Shown in pieces: positions 40,101 to 53,384 of a stretch of 64,000 nucleotides of DNA; the first letter of the stretch is position 1, and every line of letters starts with the position of its first letter. The notes beneath the pieces were generated by a model. That model was not told where the DNA came from. It ran no database searches and was given only the letters and a program-made list of their open reading frames with translations. The stretch comes from Pocillopora verrucosa. Its lineage: Eukaryota > Cnidaria > Anthozoa > Scleractinia > Pocilloporidae. The stretch covers positions 26,742,126 through 26,806,125 of the forward strand of contig NC_089314.1 in NCBI RefSeq assembly GCF_036669915.1, given 5' to 3'. A program made the translations under genes and the position numbers.

Positions 40101-40862
40101 ACGCTAGTGTTGAAATAAGCAAACAGCTGCTAGTGAATATATTTTTCTCTTCCGTTTCTTCGTTTATATATTTAAAGACTGACAAGTGTTGCTTATGGTT
40201 CATTTCAGGGTATTCTACCTTCATCTCTGCTAAACAGATTGTCCTCCGATAAGAAGTCTAAGCCTACCACACCCAAAGCATCTGGAGCGCAATCGTCACA
40301 TCACTTACCTGGATCCTACAATGACATGAACTACGGTGCTTCGGTGCCTAAATCTCAGTTTGATTCATCTTCGTCAACGTCTTTGACCTCAACAGCCAAA
40401 TCGGACTCTCACAACGAACCTGCCCGGGCCGCATTTCCTTACGACTCTTCCCACTTTGGAAACTTTTCGCATGCCATGCCGTTTGGCCCATTCGGTCACA
40501 TGCCGCCTTATTACGCTTCTTATGGGATGGGTATGGCGCCAAATTCTCAAGGAAGCACTGCGTTTGGTGGCGACAGTGCTTTGTCGAAGCCGGCGCAGTC
40601 TCCAGTTAGTCCGAGTCGTTCGTCAGCGCATGTCGCTTTTAATAACTCATCATACTCGTCACTTTACGCAGGACAACAGCTTGGAAGTGGAACACAGGGA
40701 TACCCATCTAATGCTTTTTCGTATCAACTTTTGAACAATGGTAATCATCCTACGGCATCTTCGCTGTCGCCAAAGGGAGATTTATTAGCTGACAATGCAA
40801 GCCACGGTTCCTCCAGTATGGGGAGCGACGTCTCCTCGCAAAGCAGCCCAGAGCATGACTGA
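17637..40862 (+). CDS. CHD7-like: CHD6/7/8/9 (Kismet-like) chromodomain helicase, complete
   Basis: ATP-dependent nucleosome remodeler of CHD subfamily III (vertebrate CHD6-9, fly Kismet), nuclear. I assembled 42 coding exons whose phases all agree; their 7995 nt encode 2664 residues plus TGA. Domains in order: Gln/Ser/Pro-rich N-terminus (1-508), chromodomain 1 (about 607-667), chromodomain 2 (about 684-742), SNF2 ATPase with Walker A DEMGLGKT (K808) and DEAH box (914-917), helicase C with HRIGQ (1210-1214), SANT/SLIDE-like region (about 1400-1920), acidic and low-complexity linkers, and one BRK domain (about 2400-2460). Start: the ATG has an optimal context (A at -3, G at +4) and an in-frame TGA at 17628. 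Only one such gene is seen, consistent with a pre-vertebrate-duplication ortholog. Exon coordinates are in the block entries below. Length is near human CHD8 and below CHD7. Confidence 0.95.
19226..19290. repeat. GT/GC alternating purine-pyrimidine tract (CHD intron 1)
   Basis: A mixed TG/CG/CA dinucleotide tract, including GTGTGTGCGTGTGTGTG and GCGCGCGCACGCGCATG, starting about 65 bp after the exon 1 donor. Such alternation favours Z-DNA and is length-unstable. Confidence 0.85.
19579..24182 (+). other. CHD gene, coding exons 2-8: tandem chromodomains
   Basis: Exons: 19579-19702, 19834-20043, 20164-20213, 20298-20418, 20537-20623, 23911-23976, 24111-24182. Chromodomain 1 runs from VEKIL to KIKRYRAK, with the Trp of YLHCEWA preserved. 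Chromodomain 2 runs from [11 protein letters not shown] through [18 protein letters not shown] basic [10 protein letters not shown] patch precedes the pair. The intron 20624-23910 is the gene's longest (3.3 kb); I see no exon or RNA gene in it. Confidence 0.92.
24995..28898 (+). other. CHD gene, coding exons 9-17: SNF2 ATPase
   Basis: Exons: 24995-25122, 25611-25686, 25930-26042, 26220-26274, 26537-26600, 26816-26928, 27480-27641, 27987-28067, 28167-28898. Helicase motifs seen in order: [12 protein letters not shown] (Q-motif region), [42 protein letters not shown], then in the long exon [59 protein letters not shown] and QARCHRIGQ. All catalytic residues are intact. The intron 27642-27986 uses a GTTCGT donor. 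Confidence 0.95.
27281..27434. repeat. 77-bp tandem duplication in CHD intron 14
   Basis: Two direct copies, 27281-27357 and 27358-27434, each starting GAGAACCTATTTACC and ending GCAGTTATTTA. They differ at only a few positions, so the duplication is recent. It lies just upstream of exon 15. Confidence 0.9.
30862..31060 (-). repeat. Degenerate MITE-like element, family B (CHD intron 22)
   Basis: Starts TAACCACTTAACTCCCAGGA and contains AGACAATAGAGAGAATTTAT, resembling the copy at 8676-8888. The right end is not clear. Confidence 0.4.
32895..33089. repeat. MITE-like element with TTAACCC-type ends (CHD intron 26)
   Basis: The left end GACCCTTTTACTCCCAAAAG and the reverse complement of the right end, TAACCCTTCAACTCCCAAGA, form inverted repeats continuing into GTGATT on both sides. 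The interior differs from families A and B, so this looks like a third subfamily with shared termini. Confidence 0.65.
36171..40862 (+). other. CHD gene, coding exons 35-42: C-terminus with BRK domain
   Basis: Exons: 36171-36694, 37022-37258, 37424-37481, 37914-37964, 38275-38705, 38901-38993, 39122-39226, 40209-40862. Landmarks: [20 protein letters not shown], a basic KKNRRKRKR cluster, an AT-hook-like KKRGRKPK in exon 39, and the BRK domain [18 protein letters not shown] through [10 protein letters not shown] across exons 40-42. The last exon is Ser-rich and low complexity. The acceptor for exon 39 was set at 38275 because the closer AG at 38281 breaks the frame. Confidence 0.88.
39404..39584. 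repeat. Inverted-repeat element in the last CHD intron
   Basis: Arms of about 65 bp pair imperfectly: left AATAAACCCTTTCGGAG... with CAGCTGATAAT-like core, right ending AAGGGGGTTTATT. Left core GTCGGCTGATAATATCC matches the reverse complement of GGACATTATCAGCTGAC on the right. Non-coding. The left tip supplies an AATAAA at 39404-39409. Confidence 0.7.
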
Positions 40863-42547
40863 TTTAAGTGCGTTATTTTATCTGGGGAGGTTTTTGCAGC
40901 TTTTAAACATATCGCAAGGCTATGCCAACGGTTAGACTACTGTGAATTAAAGCCTAACCTTAATAGTAACTTCAGGTGTTTCTTAAATTGCTTTAAATGG
41001 TTGCGATAATAAGTATAGGGAAGGCCTTTGTATCGTTTATCGTAGCATAAGAATTTGTAGCTATTAATGAGCGGTAAATAAGTTGTCATTATGCAAATTC
41101 AGCTGGACTTTTTCTGGTAACTTGGAGCGTTTTACACTCAAATAATGTACGTGAATTTGCTTTGTGGTGTGAAAATTAGGCTTAAATCTTATCTAATCGA
41201 CAGGGAAAGTCAAGAACGGATCAATGTTCGTTGCACAGCTGAAAGTTCGCAACTATTGCTTGGAGACCGTCACAGCCGAATTTACTGTAAAGAAAACACC
41301 TTGAAATAATACTTTATCTTCACTACATTCGTAATTCGCTTTTCTTTTCTTTTTTGTTTGATCTTTTGTGAGAAAGCGAGAGAGGTAGAGTTTGTTAATC
41401 ATATAATTATTCTTATATACATATGCATGATTTATAGAAATATATAGTATACAATCTTGCTACGCCTTTAGGCATATTGTACATTTGAATTGACCTAAGC
41501 AAAACATCGGACGGTAATTTTTATAACAGCAGTCCTCTCTTCGTAAAAAACCGGATATCAGCTTTTTGGTCTCCTTATCTACAGTGAAAGAAGAAAAAAA
41601 AATTATGGAAACCACTCGGATACTGCAATTGGTGAAAGATTAATATATTGTGTGGCCGACCTGGTATTTATTTTGTGATCAGAATACGTGCGCAACTTCT
41701 GTGCGTCTTTTTGTACTTTTTATGGCCAACTTTACTCTTTTGTGGCTGACTAACTGTAAAATGGAATTCAATCAAATCAAGAAACTACCTCAGAGAACAG
41801 AAACTTATTTATTTTCACGAATCAACTTAGAACTGTCTAGTAGATGCTCTAAATTCGTATCTAAGTCCGGAAATTGCCCAGTTGACTGCTTAGTGTTTTT
41901 GGTTTTCTTTTAGGTTTTCTTTTTGGTTTTCTTTTTTGCCACTAAATATACCAAGGCCTGCGATCTAAATGCAAGAGAAAGTTAATACTTTATATTCTTG
42001 GTTAGAGCCTTTTCAGGGCAGTGTTGAAACCAATGTGGTGTGAATTGGCTTCGCTGTTCAATGTACTGAACGCCTTCTTGAAAATCAAAATTATGTGTTT
42101 GAATGAGTTTATTGCCTAGTTTAGTTTTTTTTTTGCCTTGTGTAATCTTTTTTCCATTGAACGGAGAGTGTTCCAGCTATGGAAAGTTTTAAGGAATGAT
42201 TTTTGTTAACTCACGCAGTAAGGTAAAGGAAATAGAGAGCTCTTTCTCTAGATGTTACAATCATTGTAGGACGTTAGCATAGTAACGGTCTTTGTGGAAA
42301 GGGCGTGCTTGTAAATGTTGTCTAGTTTTGAGTGGTTTTGAGGGTCGCCACCTCAGAACCTTGATGACCCTGGACTGATCAAGTTGTTTGGACCAGCAAA
42401 ATGGAAGCTGTTCTAACCTTTGTCTGTGTGAATATTCTAGTGGCTTTTAAATGAATCTTGAACTGACTGAGTTAATTTTGATATAAACTTGTCTGTATTT
42501 AATGGACTGTATTTATTAATTTGAATGAAATTTTTACAAATATTTTT

Positions 42548-42553
42548 AATAAA
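42548..42553 (+). terminator. Polyadenylation signal, CHD gene
   Basis: AATAAA about 1.69 kb after the CHD stop, followed by a TCTCTGCTGCTCTGGTGTC stretch that suits a downstream element. The interval 40863-42547 has no recognisable gene and is taken as 3'UTR. Confidence 0.55.
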
Positions 42554-42757
42554 TCTCTGCTGCTCTGGTGTCTCTTAACAGTCCTGACTCAAAGTGGCTT
42601 CTTTCATCTTCAATTGTTTACAAGCGTTGTGCTACTGTGAGTAAGCCGTGTAATAGAACTGCAACCGTTCTCCGACGCTCTTTCACAATGTGAATTGTTT
42701 AAGATGCCCATAAGTCTACTCAGTGCGGTTTCAAGGTTTCTTTTCATAAAAGTAGGT

Positions 42758-42969
42758 TTAACCCTTTAACCCCTAAGAGTGACTTGCATCTAATTTCTCC
42801 TTACAATATCACCCCTGAATCAAACATTAAGGTCATGAGTATGATGGAAATGATCAACAAGTACAGAAGCTCTTGATTGTTAAGCAAAATCTCCCTCGTC
42901 AGCACCTTAGGAAATGTATAGGATCAGTATGGAGAATATGCATACTGATTTTAGGGTGTAGGGGTTGAA
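42758..42969 (+). repeat. MITE-like element, family A, tandem copy 1
   Basis: Starts TTAACCCTTTAACCCCTAAG and contains CAATATCACCCCTGAATC, AGCTCTTGATTGTTAAGC and GAGAATATGCATACTGAT, ending in GTAGGGGTTGAA. Inverted ends are evident. Related copies: 42970-43183, 60901-61107 and, inverted, 11609, 11999 and 54198. Confidence 0.75.
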
Positions 42970-43183
42970 TAAACTTTTTGACCCCTTGGAGTGACTAACA
43001 TATAATTTCCCTTTACAAGATCCCCCTCCCGAATCAAACATCTAAAAGGTCTCGAGAAGAAATGAAATGATAAACTTAAGAAGCTCTTGATTGTTAAACA
43101 AATTTTCCTTGTCATCACCTCAGGAAATGTAGAGAGAGCAATCCGGAGAATATGCATGTTGATGTTAGATTGTAAAGGGTTAA
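42970..43183 (+). repeat. MITE-like element, family A, tandem copy 2
   Basis: Directly follows copy 1. Shares AGCTCTTGATTGTTAAAC, CTCAGGAAATGTA and GAGAATATGCATGTTGAT and ends GTAAAGGGTTAA. Diverged from copy 1, so the two probably inserted independently rather than arising by recent duplication. Confidence 0.75.
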
Positions 43184-43730
43184 TCTAGAAACGAGCGTTT
43201 CCCTCACTGTCAATCCGATTCAAAACTAGAACCTATGGCGCGACTTGGTCGACTACGTTGGCCGTGCTTAAAGAAATTTGCATGACTTGCTTTAAGTTTT
43301 CATTGGCTCTTCCTGATATTTACTTCAAGAACAATCTCGCATGAACTTCATTTCGTCTGGAATTTACCAAGTAGTACATTGTTGGGAAAAACATAATTCC
43401 GAGTAGCAGTTGTGACTCTTTTCACTAACCGGGCTCCGTGGAAGGCTCAATCTAGATACGTCCCAGCCAGCGAAGTAGACTTACCGTTAAAAACCTTCGA
43501 GGCACGCGCTCTCCCGTATTTGACCAACTTCTCTTCTTATTCTCAGATGCAAATTGGTCATTTAAACTTATAAAGGTAAAAAGTATTTGTTAACGGAGAA
43601 ATAACTTGCGTTAGCTTGCAAGCCGCGACCTCAATTCTTTCGGTATGGAGCCACTGATTACGCCTGAAATTGGGCGAAGTGTCTATGGCCAGTGTGGTGA
43701 TCCAGAATATTAGGGATCTCAAGATCCGAG

Positions 43731-43850
43731 GACGGCGGATGTCTACGACGGCGGATGTCTACGACGGCGGATGTCTACGACGGCGGATGTCTACGACGGC
43801 GGATGTCTACGACGGCGGATGTCTACGACGGCGGATGTCTACGACGGCGG
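43731..43850. repeat. 16-bp subterminal minisatellite, 7.5 copies
   Basis: Perfect tandem copies of GACGGCGGATGTCTAC just inside the left terminal repeat of the Harbinger element. The unit is part of the terminal repeat itself: the right end carries a single copy. Open frames through it encode a meaningless repeat peptide. Confidence 0.97.
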
Positions 43851-44122
43851 GCGGAAGTTTGAATGCGTGTTTATCTACTTCTGGTAGCCGTTTTCCGTAA
43901 ATTCCCGCCGTAGCTGTGTTGTCTGCGACGTCAAAACAACTGGTTTGCCGTTTCGTAAAAAAAACCTGAGTTGATTACAGTGTTTTTATAAAATATTTTT
44001 TATAATTTTCGAATATTTTGCGCATTACGGAGTCAATAACATTTTTAATACGTTTGCCTACTCTTCTGGGACCTGATTTTCGAGAAAAAAACATGTTTTT
44101 TTTCTTCTCCACTAAACAGGTC

Positions 44123-45006
44123 ATGGCTGCAGCCGACACGAGTGCCAAGGAGATTGCTCAGTAAGTTCTCTTATTCTCTTTACTTCACGTTTCTAACAAT
44201 GAATGTGGTGAAACTCAACACGAATTACGCTTAGTAAATAATAATCTCTCGATTATTGATGTCTGTGAAAGTGTCTTGCATATTTGGTGAACAAAAAAGG
44301 GTTCTGGTTGAAGTGAAAAAAAAAGATAAACAACATGCAACACAAACAAAAAGAAAATAAGTGTTAACATTTTTTTTTATCTTTAGAACCAACACGGAGT
44401 GGACTGAACAACATGACAATATTCTTTGTCAGGAGATTCTCGTTCTTGAACCATTCAAGGCAAAGAAAGGAAGCATTGCAAGGGGCCAAATTTGGGATAA
44501 AATAGCGAACAATCTGAACAGCCTTCAACATCCCCAGTTCAGAGTGACGAAGCGATCTGTGAGAGAACGATATACGCTTTTGAGCGACAAATTTAGAGCA
44601 AAGATGCGAGATGAAGAAAAGGCAAGTGGAATAGATACAGATTTGAGTGACGTTGAAAAAGCACTTGAGGGGATAGTAGAAAAAGAAGCTGTGGTTGAAG
44701 AAACGGCGCAAAATGACAAAAGGAAAGTCGATAGTGGCAGCAGCGGAAATGAGATACAGAGCTCTAGAGAACCTTGGCGGGACACAAAAAAGACAAAGGA
44801 AAGATGAGGTAGAGAATGAAACAGCAGCTAGAGTAAAACGTCGAAAAAGTGGTAGTGACACGGTGGCATATTTGCGAGAAAAGAACGATCTCATGCAGAA
44901 ATGGAAAATGGAAGAAATGCAGCTACAGAAGCAGCGACTAGAGGCTAAGAACAAGAAGGAAGAGCAGTCCAAAAAGGCAAAATCAGGATTTGATGCAGCG
45001 AACTAA
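44123..45006 (+). pseudogene. Harbinger Myb/SANT-like DNA-binding protein, frameshifted
   Basis: Second protein of PIF/Harbinger elements, which in that superfamily helps the transposase bind DNA and enter the nucleus. Exon 1 is 44123-44160 (MAAADTSAKEIAQ), donor GTAAGT; exon 2 starts at 44387 with TNTEWTEQHDNILCQEIL, a trihelix/Myb-like opening, followed by IWDKIANNLN and VRERYTLLSDKF. The frame stops at TGA 44805-44807. The continuation, including the YRALENLGGTQKRQRKDE segment and a basic coiled coil (KRRKSGSDTVAYLREKNDL, then Lys/Glu/Gln-rich), lies in the +1 frame at about 44695-45006. A single base change near 44700-44720 would explain this. Confidence 0.75.
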
Positions 45007-45276
45007 ACAGCAACACGAACAAATGTAAAATTTTCAGAAGATGTTCACGCTAATGCAGCAGCAGCAGTCTCAAAATATATTAAAACCTCTAGAAAAACAA
45101 AACTAAGTCATGGCCTGATTTTGCACTGTGCAAGATGAATGTAGTTTTCAGGAATTTCAGGCATATGTTTTTTGATTTTGTTTTGTACACTTGCTTTTAT
45201 TTTATTGTTAGGTTTTCCATGTTACATCAGCTTCATGTTCAGATTTTTTGATTCAAACTTGATTAAAGACTTACTG

Positions 45277-45885
45277 TTACAGACACTGGACGTTTTGTGT
45301 TCCTGGGTTCAGGAGTGTATCATTCCTCTGAGTTATTCTGTGATTATGTTCCTGATAAATTGTATCCACCACAAGGCTGGAAATCATACTTAGCTCTGGA
45401 ACTGGGCGGCCGAATCGTGGAATTAAATCAATGAGTCTACATGAGTACGCAAACCTTCGAAATGCAATACACAACCCTTCAATTCCATCGCATATTGTTC
45501 CTTGTTGACATGTAAAGTAGTTAGGAGGATGTAGGGCCTCAGAAAGGACGGGAAGGTCACTCTTACAAAAACGAAACTCGGATAAACATTCACTGTCATC
45601 CATATCATTAAAATCAAATTTCCCATAACTTTCATAAGGAAAATCTGGGTTTTTGGATGTGTTAACGTCATAAAGAAGAAGGAACTCGTCCATCATCAAA
45701 ACCTTGCAGAAGAATGCTACGAATCTCTCTAAAGGAAGCCATGACTGAAGTACTTTATGATGAAAATCGAAAATATGTGAACAATGCCAGCCGCGCCTTC
45801 GAATTGGTCTCTTAAGGATTTTTCGCGCCTTGCGACGGCAACCTCTTCCCAGTCCCCCCTCGTTCATGACAGCCATCGTAGACAT
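45277..45885 (-). pseudogene. PIF/Harbinger transposase, N-terminal fragment
   Basis: Reads about 202 residues on the minus strand. Seen: MMDEFLLLYDVN, a segment CLSEFRFCKSDLPVLSEAL, then FTCQQGTICDGIEGLCIAFR, RFAYSCRLIDLIPRFGRPVP and ELSMISSLVVDTIY, the order found before the DDE nuclease domain in Harbinger transposases (DDE_Tnp_4). The frame stops at 45277 before any catalytic acidic triad. The 270 bp between this end and the Myb gene do not hold the missing domain, so it was deleted. Head-to-head arrangement toward the Myb gene's 3' end (convergent genes) is usual for this superfamily. Confidence 0.8.
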
Positions 45886-45910
45886 CCGCCGTCGGATCTT
45901 AAGGTCCCTA

Positions 45911-46443
45911 TTAGAGCGGCTCAGGTGGGCTTCCGGCGTGGCTTATTCGAAAATTTAGACTAGTGTGGCCTTGGAGAGGAACACGGAATGGAATTTTCGT
46001 CTCCCTCAAATAAAGAAAATAATATATTGTCTGTAGCTCTTCTGGTGCGGGGCGATGTAGTGACAAGCTAAGCCTTTTCTGAGGTCAACCTGTTATTCCC
46101 AAAATAAAAGTGTTAACGTGACGCTGGATTAGGGCGGTGCTAAATTACATAATAGGCAACTAAACGGACTGAGACGGGTAACAGGCATTAAAGATTGTTA
46201 GAAGAGCGAATCCTTGGCCCTGATTTAATTTAATGATCAATAGCTAAGAGTCTGCTTGAACTTTGCGGGTTGATGATTCCTGTCACAGGATTATTTAGGC
46301 AATTTTTTCATAAGATATCAATCATAGTCCATGCTGCATGAGATTGGGGAAACAAATTCGTTTTATGTGTTTGCAGTACTTCAAGCCTGGCAGTATCTGG
46401 AGGGTAAGGACTGGATCAACGGATGCTACGTGGCCATGCCAGG
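45911..46443. other. Flank between Harbinger element and RAB2
   Basis: No gene or clear repeat is seen. The right part would be distal RAB2 promoter. Confidence 0.5.
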
Positions 46444-46451
46444 TGACGTCA
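46444..46451 (+). promoter_or_regulatory. Perfect CRE palindrome upstream of RAB2
   Basis: TGACGTCA, 100 bp before the RAB2 ATG. A one-mismatch relative TGACATCA lies at about 46497-46504 and an inverted CCAAT box (ATTGG) near 46463. A full CRE close to the start codon suggests CREB/ATF control; this is inferred from sequence only. Confidence 0.5.
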
Positions 46452-46550
46452 CACGCATGGGCATTGGTCTTTTCTAATAAATAAGTCAGAACGAATGACA
46501 TCATAAACGGTGAACAAGAGAGAAAGCAAACTCGAGATTCAATCGTTAAA

Positions 46551-51386
<4,836 letters not shown>

Positions 51387-52594
51387 AGAAATGTTACACT
51401 TCAAGGCTCTGAATGAACTGTTCAATTTATTTTCCATAGATCTTAAACAAAATTCTTCAAATTGAATTGCTTGGTTCAGTTTCAAGGAGATGAGTAAACT
51501 TGATTGATAGTTAGTACAACTGCAAGTGGAGGCCTGATACCAGTAATGTTGTGGAATGGTTAAGTGATGAATTTTATGTAAGGTGGGGTGGAGAGCTCGC
51601 TGGGGGTGGCTTTCTCAAGTCTACCCATTGGGCCTTCCCAAAACATAACTTCTTTTACCAGCTCCTTGTTTAATTTTTCTTGGTGTGTTCATCAACCTTT
51701 AGGGAAGGGCAAAATTTCTTGCAAATATATTGGCGGAAGAAACTTGAGTTGTTTTTAAGGTTTAAGCATGCCTTTCTTCTTGGGAATATTGAAATTCAGT
51801 TTAGGTTAAATCATTCTTTAGTTTTTCTTGTCTTTATTATCCACTTCAAAATTTCCTTTCAAATATCTTTTCAGAATGAAAATTATTGTTCAATCTCTCA
51901 ATTGAGAAGCATACAGATATGTAATGTTAGTTGTACAATAAGTTCTTGCATTTTTTTTTTGTTTGAAATTCTAGCATGTATTGATTTTCAGTACTTTTGT
52001 TTTTTGTAATCAGATAAGTTTGTAAATTCTAGTGTCACAATCTTAGGCAGACTCCTGGAGGGAAGTTTAAAGAATTAATACTAAGATTGTTAACTTTTTT
52101 CCTGTTGCACTTAAAGAAAAATAAGTAACAAGAGGCTGGTAACAGAACATTACAGGAGGTTCTGCTAGAGAAGACAAGGGCTAGTTGTTTGATTATTAGG
52201 ATGCAAGAGATTTTAACTAAACGCACTGGTTGTTATTTTTGAATTTGTCCATTCTCATCAGTGTATATCATCTGCCTTGCTGTAGGTTATTTTCTACAAT
52301 AATGTCTTTGTCAACTCAAGAATTTTTTCCTTCTTTACCTTTTGAATATCAACCCATTGTATTATACTGAGGAGTACTTGACAACAATGTTAATTAAAGA
52401 AACTTAGTTGTCATCAACTGACGTATCTTAAGGGTGGCAATCTATTTTATCTGAGAATTAAGTCAAGGTTCTTATATACAGTAGTGTCCAAGTTCAGTGT
52501 GAGGCAACTTTTTTTTGCCATTACATTTAAGTTTACATCTCCCTCTCTAACAATAAGATTGTCCTAGAACATATTAATGTTATGTTTTATCTGC

Positions 52595-52600
52595 AATAAA
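52595..52600 (+). terminator. Polyadenylation signal, RAB2
   Basis: AATAAA about 1.2 kb after the RAB2 stop. Intervening sequence has no gene and is taken as 3'UTR. Confidence 0.5.
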
Positions 52601-52636
52601 GAATATCTAACCAAGTTTGACTGAGTTAGTCACTGT

Positions 52637-52957
52637 GTTTAACTCGCTGGTACTTGCTAATGTATGGCATTGACAGTAAACAGTCATTGACATTTGAGTT
52701 GTTCAAAGTTTTACACCTCGGCTCCAAAAATCATCGATCTGTTGATCAGTTTTTTTTTTGAGTGGCAGCATGGCTAAGTTACAAGTGGAAACTATCTTCA
52801 TTGTCTTAATTCCTGTAATACTAGCGCTTTCAATTTCTTAACTTAGAACGCTAGCCTACGTGTAGCCGTACCCTCCCTCCGAAGTTGAAACGGAAGCGAG
52901 TTACCTCGCCTGCGTTTAACTCGCTGGTACTTGCTAATGTATGGCATTGACGGTAAA
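52637..52957. repeat. 44-bp direct repeat, two copies 277 bp apart
   Basis: Copies at 52637-52680 and 52914-52957, both starting GTTTAACTCGCTGG and ending GTAAA, with one mismatch. The second copy sits between the arms of the inverted-repeat element 52854-52998. Confidence 0.9.
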
Positions 52958-52998
52958 ATGGGTTCAAATGGGGGGATAGGGTACGGCTACACGTAGGC
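52854..52998. repeat. 145-bp MITE-like element with perfect 20-bp ends
   Basis: The left end GCCTACGTGTAGCCGTACCC is exactly inverted at the right end. The interior carries TTGAAACGGAAGCGAGTTAC and the 44-bp repeat copy. No coding capacity. Confidence 0.8.
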
Positions 52999-53263
52999 AA
53001 GGATAACGCCAGTAAGAAATGGACCTATCCAAACTTTTTCGTTTAATTTTCTCCCCATTTTGCTTCTCTACTCGTTCATCTATTTCCCTTTATGACTGCC
53101 TTGCAACCTATACTAATGATCATTACACTCTAGAAAAAACTATTAAGAATAAATAGCAGCCGGAAAAGAACCACCAAACTCCTCTAATAATCAATGGCAA
53201 AAAGTGAATAAAAAAAGGGAAACATGACTCTTTCTAGTAATTAAGAGGAGACCTGGGACCAAG

Positions 53264-53368
53264 ATGGACAGCGACGCGGTTACTAAGCACCACGCACTCC
53301 TGAATCATCATGGCGGACAGTCGCAGAGGAACAGTTTGTTAACTGTGATAATGATTTTGAGGTCATAA
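53264..53368 (+). promoter_or_regulatory. Upstream ORFs before EMC8
   Basis: An ATG at 53264 opens a 34-codon ORF ending 53368, and a second ATG at 53310 (context ATCATGG) opens a 10-codon ORF ending 53342. Both end before the EMC8 start at 53385. They matter only if transcription begins upstream of them, which the sequence does not show. Confidence 0.4.
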
Positions 53369-53384
53369 GATTACCATCAGAAAA

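Larger units (their letters stand above)
43711..45910. mobile_element. PIF/Harbinger DNA transposon, internally deleted
   Basis: A 2.2-kb element. The left end starts TAGGGATCTCAAGATCCGA and the reverse complement of the right end starts TAGGGACCTTAAGATCCGA; both continue into CGGCGGATGTCTACGA, giving about 40-bp terminal inverted repeats. TTA adjoins both ends, as expected for Harbinger target preference, though the exact duplication is off by two bases. It carries the two genes typical of this superfamily: a Myb/SANT-like protein (+, 44123-45006) and a transposase (-, ending 45277). The Myb gene is frameshifted and the transposase lacks its catalytic C-terminal half, so the copy is dead or dependent on others. 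Confidence 0.85.
52601..53384. other. RAB2-EMC8 intergenic region
   Basis: Holds the 44-bp dispersed repeat, the small inverted-repeat element listed separately, and the presumed EMC8 promoter and 5'UTR. No additional gene seen. Confidence 0.5.

Noticed and set aside
43670..43900. Open frame with repeated STTADVYDGG-like peptide
   Set aside because: It is simply the 16-bp minisatellite translated; the frame starts and ends outside any gene structure.
44364..44972. 202-codon minus-strand open frame opposite the Myb-like gene
   Set aside because: It is the shadow of the plus-strand Lys/Glu-rich coding sequence, giving Phe/Ser-rich translation. The plus strand has the family motifs.
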